DNA of 64,000 nucleotides from HGM04593 sp045646965. Lineage in GTDB: Bacteria > Bacteroidota > Bacteroidia > Bacteroidales > Bacteroidaceae. Location of the stretch: contig JAZRLR010000006.1 in NCBI GenBank assembly GCA_045646965.1, forward strand, positions 4,385-68,384, given 5' to 3'. The notes under the pieces are model-generated. The model saw nothing but the letters and a program-made list of their open reading frames with translations. It had not been told where the DNA came from and did no database searches. The position numbers and the translations under genes were made by a program. This document shows, one piece after another, positions 27,431 through 37,200 of this stretch (positions within the stretch are counted from its first letter, which is position 1; each line of letters opens with the position of its first letter).

Positions 27431-30400
27431 TTATTTTACAAGAACTTTCTCGCCGTTTACGATGTAGAGGCCGGGAGACGAAATGCTCTCCACTTTGTTT
27501 CCTCGTATGTCGTAGATGGCGCTGTTGCCGTTGCACTCCTCAACTTCCACAATCTCGGTGGGCACCTGCACGTCGCTCTTCTGGAACTCCCAAGTACAAG
27601 CTCCCCAGAAGGGCTTTGTGAGTATATAGTTCCACGATGCGGGGTTGGTGTACCAGCTTGTGCTTCCGCTCTTGTCGATGATGCAGATACCTGTCTTGCC
27701 GTCGAGGTTACGCTCCTCGAGGCTCCACGCATACTCCTCGCCAAGTTTTATGGCCTGCTCGCCGTTGTGCGCTGTGGGGTAGGCTGCGGTGCCTGTGGCT
27801 TTGTTGTAGATGTAGATAGTGCCGTCGTTGTTTTTCACGATGCTCCACAGCATATAGTCGTTGCTGCTCTTTGCCATAGGAGCCACAATTTCGTTTCCGC
27901 TGTTGTAGCCTGCATACTTGCCGAACCACACATTGTAGATGTAATAGTAGTAATCCTCGCTCATACTCTGCGCGATGCTTGCCTTCTCCATCATTTGGAA
28001 TGTGTGGTAGAGCGCAACGTATGCGTTGTACTGCGCCTCGCTCACTGCACCGCTCTTGAGAGTCTCCTTGGCAGGGGTGATAACACTGTTCTGCAGGTAG
28101 TCGAGCGCCTCGGCTGTGTAGGAGTTCATCTCGCCGGGAGTTGTGGTGAGCAGAATAATCTCGCCCTTCTTTACAAGGCCCTGCAGCTGTGCGGTGAAGT
28201 CGTTCACCTCCACAATCTTCCAGGTACCGTTGTAGCAGAGCGCGGCGTTGTCCTTGGCATATACATCGCCCGATACCTCGGCGCTCAATCGTTTCACGCT
28301 GCCTGTCACCTGCTCGCTATAGCCCTCTACCGCCGAAATTGTGACAACTCCGGGGATATATGTGAAGTTCTGTGTGGCGATGGTCGCTTTGTCTATTCTC
28401 ACGGGAGTTCCATTCTCCGAGAGTGACACGGTGCTGTTATATGCTCCCATTGTGAGCTGCTCGCCGCTGTATGCGTTGGTTATAATGTAGCCGCCGTCGG
28501 TTGCGGTGAAGCTCCACAGTTCTTCGGGCTCTGTCTGTGGGGTGTAATGGAAACGCACGCCGTTGCCTTTCTGATACATTGTAGAGCCCACATACTGACG
28601 TTCATATTGTGTAGATGCAGAAACAATCTGATAGTATTTGCCCTCCTGCGGCATTGTCACGGGAGCGTTCTTATAGTTCTCTATCGCCTCGGCAAGAGCC
28701 TCTACATCCTCGCCGTTGCACAGGCTGTAAAGCATCTCAAGAGCGTCGTAGAGCTCTGCTCCGGGGTAGCCTATGCCGCCGCGCACGCTGCCTGCGAGAA
28801 TCTCTTTGGCCTCGTTCATAACCTTCTCGGCGTCGCTGTACTTTGTGGGCTCGATGTAGTGCTTTGCATACTTGTAGTCGAGCAACTCAAATATCTCGTC
28901 GTGGCTCTGCAAGCGCTTGTAGAACGAAGTCCAGTTCTTCTGCACTGTGGGCAACCAGCCAATCTCGGCGAGAGCGAGCAGACGGGGAAGCAACTGATAC
29001 TCCACCTCGTCGATGTCGTTTGTAGTCTCGGTCCACATATTTCCCTGCACACCCAGAGCATAGCTCTCGCGTCCCTGCAAGTTGCTCACGGGGTTGAGGC
29101 CGTAAATTTCCTCCAAGGTGTTCACGCCCCAGCCGCCGTTGTAGAGCTCGTCCACAAAGCGGTTGTTTGCGTCACTCTGCATAAAATCGAGGTAGAGGTG
29201 GCTGTAGGGCACAATAATTGATTTCATTCCTCTGTCGGCAGCTGTGGCGCTGTAGCCTATGCCGTTCCACGCCATAATCACGGGCTTTATTTTGTTATTG
29301 TCGTTCCAGTGGCTCAGAAGCTCGTCCCACACCACAATGTCCTTGCCGTGCTTCTCTTTTACATAGGTTCCGAGTTCCTCTACAAGCCACGACTGCAGCT
29401 GGTTCACGCCGTTGAGGCCGAGCTGTTCCACTCTTGCAAGGCACTGCGCGTTGGTGCTCCACTGTCCCGTGGGGCACTCGTCGCCGCCGAAGTGTATGTA
29501 CTTGTGGGGGAAGATGGCTGCAAGGTTGTCCATAATGCACTTGAGGAAGTCGATGACACGGTCGTCACCTATGTTGAGCACGTCGTGCGAGATACCGCCG
29601 TCTACGCGCACCTCGTATTTCTTTGAGGGGTCGCAGCTGAACTCGGGGTAGGCTGTCACGGCTGCCACCATATGTCCGGGGAGGTCTATCTCGGGCATAA
29701 TCTCGATGTTACGCGCAAGGGCATACGCCACAACCTCTTTCAGGTCTTCCTGTGAGTACCACATTCCGCGTCCATACTCTGTGTCGTCGTAGAAGTTTTG
29801 TCCGTCGCTTGCGTTGCTGAACGAGGCCTTGCGTATAGAACCAACCTCGGTGAGCTTGGGATATTCGGGTATCTCGATGCGCCATCCCTGGTCGTCGGTG
29901 AGGTGCCAATGGAAACGGTTCATCTTGTAGAACGCAAGAATGTCGAGCACTTTTTTAACTTCCTCTTTATTAAAGAAGTGGCGTGCGATGTCGAGCATAT
30001 ATCCGCGGTGACCGAGTGTGGGGCGGTCGTTTATATCGAGGTAGGGGATGTCCCACTCTGTGCCGCTCTGCAACTTGTCGGCAAAGAAGGCGCGGGGCAG
30101 CATCTGCTTCAATGTCTGCAAGGCGTAGAAATATCCTGCAAAGCCCGAAGCCTTTATCTCGATGCTCTTCTCGCCCACGGTAAGCGTGTAGGCCTCCTCG
30201 GGCAGGGTGCTGTCGCTGCCGAACCATATCTCGCCCTCGCAGCAGCTCTCGCCGGCGCTCTTCATCTGCAGTGCGATGCCCGACACCTTGGCAAGCTGTG
30301 TGGCAAACTCGTTGAGGTGTGCCTGCATCTGCGCGTCGTTGCAGGCGATGGCGTTGAGGCTGCTCAATGCGAAGCGTCCCTCCTTTATCACTTCGAGCTG

Positions 30401-30952
30401 TGTGGGCTGTGGTATGATAGAAATCTTGCCAAGCTCGGCAAATGTAGCTGCATCGACAAATGTCACGGGGTTATTGGGGTCGTTTGAACTGTTCCACAAA
30501 CCCACGCCGCGGTTGTCGGTGGGGCCGCCCCACAGGTTCATAGAGATGCCTGTGTTGCCCTTGGGGTGAATCTCAAATGCACCGTTGAATTCACTGTAGG
30601 GTGTGGGGGTGATGAAGAAATCGCACACGCCCTCGCTGCCTGCTGTGGTGTTGCGCACCTTCTCGTTGAGGCTTGCCGAGTTTACATAGAGTGTGTAACC
30701 CTTTTTGTTTGTGAAGCGGTATCCGTCGGTGTCGTTACCTGTGATTTTCCACTGCTCCTCGTCGCTTCCGGTGGGCATAGCAACCTTCGCTTCGCCTCTG
30801 TCGCTTGTCGAAGCGATGGCCTTTCCGCCGTTCATAAACTGTATGATATACCACTTGACGTTGTCGCCGTCACTTACGACGGGAAACCCTTGTGCGCATA
30901 GCGATGTGAGCCCTGCGCAAAGTAAAAGAATTGCTGAAAAAAGCTTTTTCAT
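27431..30952 (-). CDS. Secreted multimodular GH20 beta-N-acetylhexosaminidase
   Basis: This 1,173-aa protein has a signal peptide (1-20), a trefoil-like lectin module (about 25-170), a GH20 N-terminal domain (175-305) and a catalytic barrel (310-665). The barrel keeps the classical motifs: HWHLTDDQGWRIE (348-360), EIDLPGH (421-427) and HFGGDEC with catalytic Asp491-Glu492. A helical stretch (700-765), two more lectin-like regions (770-915 and 1000-1125) and a C-terminal sorting-type end (IYDIRGNKV ... GLYIVNGEK) follow. The enzyme should cleave terminal GlcNAc or GalNAc by substrate-assisted catalysis outside the cell. It is first in the minus-strand pair, 106 bases upstream of the GH20-GH33 gene, and faces the GH84-GH2 gene across a shared control region. 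Confidence 0.93.
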   Translation of the reverse strand: MKKLFSAILLLCAGLTSLCAQGFPVVSDGDNVKWYIIQFMNGGKAIASTSDRGEAKVAMPTGSDEEQWKITGNDTDGYRFTNKKGYTLYVNSASLNEKVRNTTAGSEGVCDFFITPTPYSEFNGAFEIHPKGNTGISMNLWGGPTDNRGVGLWNSSNDPNNPVTFVDAATFAELGKISIIPQPTQLEVIKEGRFALSSLNAIACNDAQMQAHLNEFATQLAKVSGIALQMKSAGESCCEGEIWFGSDSTLPEEAYTLTVGEKSIEIKASGFAGYFYALQTLKQMLPRAFFADKLQSGTEWDIPYLDINDRPTLGHRGYMLDIARHFFNKEEVKKVLDILAFYKMNRFHWHLTDDQGWRIEIPEYPKLTEVGSIRKASFSNASDGQNFYDDTEYGRGMWYSQEDLKEVVAYALARNIEIMPEIDLPGHMVAAVTAYPEFSCDPSKKYEVRVDGGISHDVLNIGDDRVIDFLKCIMDNLAAIFPHKYIHFGGDECPTGQWSTNAQCLARVEQLGLNGVNQLQSWLVEELGTYVKEKHGKDIVVWDELLSHWNDNNKIKPVIMAWNGIGYSATAADRGMKSIIVPYSHLYLDFMQSDANNRFVDELYNGGWGVNTLEEIYGLNPVSNLQGRESYALGVQGNMWTETTNDIDEVEYQLLPRLLALAEIGWLPTVQKNWTSFYKRLQSHDEIFELLDYKYAKHYIEPTKYSDAEKVMNEAKEILAGSVRGGIGYPGAELYDALEMLYSLCNGEDVEALAEAIENYKNAPVTMPQEGKYYQIVSASTQYERQYVGSTMYQKGNGVRFHYTPQTEPEELWSFTATDGGYIITNAYSGEQLTMGAYNSTVSLSENGTPVRIDKATIATQNFTYIPGVVTISAVEGYSEQVTGSVKRLSAEVSGDVYAKDNAALCYNGTWKIVEVNDFTAQLQGLVKKGEIILLTTTPGEMNSYTAEALDYLQNSVITPAKETLKSGAVSEAQYNAYVALYHTFQMMEKASIAQSMSEDYYYYIYNVWFGKYAGYNSGNEIVAPMAKSSNDYMLWSIVKNNDGTIYIYNKATGTAAYPTAHNGEQAIKLGEEYAWSLEERNLDGKTGICIIDKSGSTSWYTNPASWNYILTKPFWGACTWEFQKSDVQVPTEIVEVEECNGNSAIYDIRGNKVESISSPGLYIVNGEKVLVK

Positions 30953-31083
30953 ACTCTGTATTTATTTAATAGGTTATATTTCTGCTCGATAAAGGTATGA
31001 AAAAAGTGTCATATAAGGTTAATTTTTTATTTATTTTTTGTTTTAAAAAAGATAAAAAAGAGCTGTTAATCAACTAAAATGCC

Positions 31084-31091
31084 TATATTTG
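31084..31091 (+). promoter_or_regulatory. Additional TAnnTTTG box in the divergent glycosidase control region
   Basis: TATATTTG at 31084-31091 matches the -7 consensus but has no clear -33 partner. The region 30953-31216 is AT-rich. For the minus-strand GH20 gene the best -7 candidate I see is TACCTTTA (minus strand, about 30992-30999), which is weak. Confidence 0.3.
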
Positions 31092-31116
31092 ATGCAAAAA
31101 CCTCGAATATACATTA

Positions 31117-31176
31117 GCTCGCTGTGAAAATATTCAAGTAAACTTGATATTTCTCGCTCGCTTATCTGTATATTTG
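31117..31176 (+). repeat. Promoter-linked dispersed repeat, copy A, with -7 box
   Basis: The 47-bp repeat runs from 31117 to 31163 and is followed after 5 bases by TATATTTG (31169-31176). It contains imperfect inverted arms AAATATTCAAG and CTTGATATTT, and the TTG within the second arm (31144-31146) is 22 bases from the -7 box. The GH84-GH2 start codon is 40 bases past the box. A second copy with the same spacing lies at 60571-60618 on the other strand. Confidence 0.75.
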
Positions 31177-31216
31177 CAGAATACGAAACCGAGAGAATTT
31201 ATAAATTTTAAAAACT

Positions 31217-34200
31217 ATGAATAAAAACATCAAACGTTTTGTGTCGATGGCAGTTTTTCTGCTTTTGTCGGCATTTGCGGTACCTGCTCTCTCGCAGGTG
31301 GTGGACATCTCTCCCGTGCCGCAGCAAATTGAGTGGAGTGGCAGCGTGGCTTTCAGCGCCGCAACAGCCTATAACATTGTGGGTGAGGCCGATGCCGACA
31401 AGGACGCCGTTGCGCTCTTCAAAGACAATTTCACCATTGGCGGTGCACTCACTGTTGTCATAGGTGAGCGTGGCGATGCAGCTGTTGCCGAGTACGAGGC
31501 TCTTATCCCCTCGAAGAGCGAAGGCTACTATCTGTCGGTGACAAACGACAAGGTGGTTATCGCAGGTAACGACGGCGCCGGAACATACTACGGCGTGCAG
31601 ACCTTTGTGCAGGTAGCTTCGCAGCCCAACGTGATGAGCGTCACCGTGACCGACTATCCGAGCGTTCCCTATCGCGGTCTTGTGGAGGGCTATTACGGCA
31701 ACCCCTACAGCGAGGCCAATCGTATGAGCCTCTTTGAGATGTTTGGCCGCCAGAAGATGAATATCTACATCTATGGCCCCAAAGACGATGTGTACCACCG
31801 TGGACAGTGGCGCGAGAACTATCCCGCCGAGCAGGCCGAGGAGATACGCTCCTATGTGGAGGCGGCCAAGGCAAACAAGGTCGATTTCGTGTGGGCGATA
31901 CACCCGGGCGAGAATATCCAGTGGAACAAGACCGACAGCGTGAATATCGTAAACAAGCTCAAAGCTATGTACGACCTCGGTGTGCGCACATTTGCCGTAT
32001 TCTTCGACGACGTATGGGGCGGCGAGGGTACACGCGGCGACAAGCAGGCCGAGCTGATGAACTACATCACCGATGAACTCAATAAATCATACAGCGACGT
32101 AAACCCCTGTATCATCTGCCCCACGCAGTATAACAAGGGCTGGACAAGCGGCAATTACCTTTCAACTCTCGGTAACACAATGTACCCCGAGGTGCGCATA
32201 ATGTGGACAGGTAACTCTGTGGTAGATATGATAAACAAAAGCGATATGCAGTGGATAAATGCACAGATAAGCCGCAAGGCCTTCATCTGGCTCAACTATC
32301 CCGTTACCGACTATTGTATCAACCACCTGCTTATGGGCCCCACATACGGCAACGACCTTGATATCGCCGATATGCTCTCGGGCTTCACAGCCAACCCTAT
32401 GGAGTATGCCGAGGCATCGAAGCTCTCGCTCTTCAGCATAGGTGACTACAACTGGAATATGCCCGCTTACGACGCCGACGCGTCGTGGGAGAAGGCCATC
32501 GAGTACCTTATGCCGCAGAACGCTGCCGACTTCAAATTCTTCTGCGAAAATAACGTAGACTTGGGCAGCACAGTGCACGGCTTGCGCCGCACCAACGAGT
32601 CGCCCGAATTTGTTGTGGCAAAAAATACTTTCGACACAAAGATGGCTGCGGGCGACAAGGCTGCGGCCTACGCCGCCGTGAACGAGCAGTTTGTGAAGCT
32701 TGTGACAGCTGCCGACAACCTCCTCGCCACCGATGAGGCTCCCGCTCTCATCGGGGAGATTACCCCCTGGTTGCAGAGTATGAAATATCTCGGTGCAAAG
32801 GGCGTTTCTGTTGTCGAGATGCAGAACGCTCTGTTGTGCGAGAACCCCGACAGCTTCATAAACAGCTACCTGCGTTACCGCGACTACGATACAAAGCAGG
32901 CGGCTCTGCGCTCACGAAATTTCGAGGGCACAATAAAGGAGGCCACTCCCGTGGTTGCAACGGTGTATGTGGAGCCTTTCATAAAAGAGGCTGCAGCAAA
33001 CCTTGTATCTGAATACAGAGAAATTTACGACTACCGCACCGACGTCTTCCCCGCACAGGTGATAGAGAACGGTACCTACTACATAAAGTACAACGATAAA
33101 TATCTCACCAATTCCACACCCAACACAGCGGGCAGCGTTCCGCAGTTTGTCGTGGCCAAGGACGACACACGTCCCCAGCGTCAGGAGTGGAAGATTACCC
33201 TCGATATGAACACAAACCGTTACAAGATTGTGAACCTCGAGGATAACCGCTACCTCAACGAGAAGGGTGAGTTCTCCGTAAACAACAGCACCAACCCCTA
33301 CGAGTCGGCTTGGCACACCTACGAGATTCTTCAGCAGCCCGGTGGCAAGTATGCCATTCAGAACGGTGGTAGCGCAGGCGAGAACCTCTGGACATCAAAC
33401 GGCTCACGCATAAGCAAGAGTTCATCGACCACTCTGCTGCCCGAGGCCTTCATATTTGAGATTGTGCCCATAGGCGACGAGGAGGCCGGCAGCGACTCCG
33501 ACGAGCTTATCTCACGCGGAATCTACTACATTACCGACGGCGACAAGTATCTCACAAATAACAATGTAGACGGCACAGGCGGCACACCCTCGTTCGAGGC
33601 TGTCGAGGAGCCCGGTCTTGCACAGGAGTGGCGCATAGCTCCCGATGCGGGCGGCAGAGACTGCTACAAGATTACAAGCAACGCCGACGGCCGTTACATC
33701 AACGAGTATGGCGTGTTTGGAACAAACGACTACTACAGCAACTGGAACAGCTACCTCATAACCCTGCGCGACGGTCTCTACTCTATACGCTGGACACAGC
33801 AGGCTGTCGAGAAGAACGGAATGAAATACCTTGTATCGGACGGAAGCAGACTCGTAGACCGCGCCTGCGCACACTCCGAGAGCTACAGCGTGAAGATTGT
33901 GACAAAGTATATTGAGCCCGCCCCCGAGCCCGAGCCTATTCCCGAGCCCGAGGACCTCAACCCCTTCAAGATAGACATCTACCGCGTTGTAAACATCTCA
34001 ACAGGCAAGTATCTCTCCAACGGCGAGAACGAAGCTAATAACGCAAAGATAATCTACGCCGACGGCGATGAGGCTTCGGCAGGTCAGAAGTGGGGCTTCT
34101 ATCCCACAGGTGTGCAGGGCGAGTATGTGCTCATAAACACTCTCTCATACAAGGCTTGCGATATGGCTCCCGGCGTGGGATATCCCGTGCAGTGGAACTT

Positions 34201-37200
34201 TGAGCCCTACAACGTGAACCAAGTCTTCAAGGTTGTGGAGACAGAGCCCGGTATATGGCAGCTCTACAACGCCGACAACACAGCCGAGTGCCTCGGAAAG
34301 AACGCCGCAGGTAACCCCGTGGTTACAAGCGACCTCGCCGCAGCGGGCTCAACCTTCCGCCTCGAAAAGGCCGAGGAGCAACTCGCACTCAACTTCCCCG
34401 TGGCAAACAAGAGCTTCATTGTGTACAATGTCGATACAAAGCAGGTATTGAGCTGCCCCGCAAACAGCACCCTCAATACCTATGTGCGCTCGGCCGCTTA
34501 CACAGGTGACGACGGTCAGGTGTGGTCTTTGACAAAGGGAAACAATGCTTTCATCCTCACATCGCCCATCTACGGCGTGTCGCTCGACTTCGGTCTCGAC
34601 GGAGCACGCAAGCCCTTGCTCTACACCACAAATACAACCAACTCCAACCAGAATGTCTACTTCGAGGAGGTTGTGGCAGGCTCTCACCTCTACTATATGT
34701 ATGCGTTGAAGAACTCGGTGAAGCATTATCTCAAGGCTGTGGCCGACAACACATACGCCACTACCACATCGGCAAGTGACGAGGGCACACGATTCCTCAT
34801 CTATATGGTAAACGGCTCTTTCGGCAACGATTGGGAGAACCAGGAGTTCTTCGAGGAGAATAAAGAGCCCGCTCACGCAACCTACATCCCCTATACATCT
34901 ACCGCAAGTATGCTTGCCGACGCCGCATACACATACCCCTGGCTCACCCCCGAGACAGCCGACTATCTTTCACTCAACGGCACTTGGAAATTCCATTTCG
35001 TGTCGGAGCCTTCGGCACGTCCCGGCGAGAAAGCCTTTTGGGGCGACGCAGCCGACGTGTCGGGCTGGGACGAGATAGACGTTCCCTCGTGCTGGGAGAT
35101 GAAGGGCTACGACAAGCCTCTCTATGTAAACGTGGAGTATCCCTTTTACAACACACCTCCCTATATAAACAACAAGGTAAACGGCATCGGCGATAACCCC
35201 GTGGGTTCTTACCGTCGCACATTCACCCTGCCCCAAGGCTGGAACGAGAAAAATGTATTCCTTCACTTCGACGGTCTCTACAGCGCAGCCTATGTGTGGA
35301 TAAACGGCGAATATGTGGGCTACACACAGGGCGGAAACAACGACCACGAGTTCGATGTCACAGCCTATGTGCGCGAGGGCGAAAACAATGTGAGCGTTCA
35401 GGTGTTCCGCTGGAGCGACGCCTCTTATCTCGAGGGACAGGATATGTTCCATATGAGCGGCTTGCACCGTGACGTATATATGTATGCCACACCCAAGGCT
35501 TTTGTGCGCGACCACTATATCACATCAACCCTCGAGGAGGGCTACACAAGCGGCTCAATGTCGGTGCAGATAGATATAGACAACCGTGGCGCCGAGGCTG
35601 CTTCCGTAACCGTGGAGGCCGAGCTCATATCTCCCGCAGGCAGCGTAATTGCCACACGCACCACATCGGCCGACGTGGCAGCAGGTGCGGAACACAAGAC
35701 AACGCTCCTCTTCGACAACCTCTTCGACCTCTTGCCCTGGACAGCCGAGACTCCCAACCTCTACACCGTTGTAGTGCGTCAGAAGGACGAGGCGGGCAAC
35801 GAGAATATGGTATTCTCTACAAAATATGGTTTCCGTCACATCGAAATTAAAGACGGTCTCGTGTATGTAAACGGCGAGCGCGTCTTCTTCAAGGGTGTGA
35901 ACAACCAGGATACTCATCCCCTCTATGGCCGCTCTATAGATGTGGAGACTATGCTCAAGGATGTGGAGATGATGAAACAGAGCAATATGAACACCGTGCG
36001 CACAAGCCACTATCCCCGTCAGGCCAAGATGTATGCGATGTTCGACTACTACGGTCTTTATATAATGGACGAGGCCGACGTGGAGTGCCACAAGAGCTGG
36101 AACGACCGTGACAAGAACAGTATCTCAAACGATCCCACCTGGAGAGCACAGTATGTAGACCGCACCGTGCGTATGGTGTACCGTGACCGCAACCACCCCT
36201 CTGTGATGTTCTGGTCGTTGGGTAACGAGTCGGGTGTGGGAGTGAACTTCAATTCTACCTACGCAGCCACACGCGCCCTCGATTCCCGTCCCATACACTA
36301 CGAGGGATATTCTGCCGCAAACTCTTCTGCAAACACCGATATGCACTCAAAGATGTACCCCGACCTTGCCTTTGTGCAGCAATATGCAAACAACAGCATC
36401 GGCAGCGAGCCCTTCTTTATGTGTGAGTATGCCCACGCTATGGGTAACTCGGTGGGTAACCTGCAGGAGTACTGGGACATCGTGGAGAGCAGCCGCTACG
36501 GTATAGGTGGTTGCATCTGGGACTGGGTAGACCAGTCTATATATGACCCGCAGGCAATAAAGAGCGGCGTTCTCGATGTAAACGGCTTCCCCAAATATAT
36601 GTCGGGTTACGACTTCCCCGGTCCTCACCAGGGTAACTTCGTAAACAACGGTCTCGTTACAGCCGACAGAGCGTGGACACCCAAGCTCATCGAGGTTAAA
36701 AAGGTATATCAGTATGCTGCGTTCACATACGACAAGGCAACGGGCGTGCTCTCGGTGAGAAATAAGTATAACTTCATCGACCTCGATAATTTCGACCTGC
36801 GCTATACCGTTCTGCGCAACGGTGAGGCTGTGGAAAGCAGTGTGGTGGCAATGCCCGCAACCGCTCCCGGAGCTACATCGCAGGTTACACTTGCCCTTGC
36901 AACCGATATGCAGGACGGCGCCGAGTATCTCCTCAACGTGGAGCTTCTCAAGAAAGAGGCCGAGGTGTGGTGCGAGGCCGGCTATTCTATGGCAGCCGAG
37001 CAGTTTACATTGCAGGAGCGTGCAGCCCTTGCAACAGTTGCTGCGGCACCCGACGCTCTCATCTACTCAACAGAGGGTGGTTACAGCGTGAAGAACGGCA
37101 ATATAACCTTCACACTCAACTCGTCGGGCTTTGTGAAAGAGTGGGTTGCCAACGGCGTGCAGGTGCTCGAGGAGAACCTCTCGCACCCCGTGTATAGCAA

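Noticed and set aside
27068..28426. A 452-codon open frame on the plus strand across the two GH20 genes
   Set aside because: It is antisense to both genes and has no protein family features; long shadow frames are common in this codon usage.
33920..33960. Pro-Glu repeats in GH84-GH2 as a possible tandem DNA repeat or recombination site
   Set aside because: The stretch is a short in-frame linker of 12 residues, ordinary between enzyme modules.
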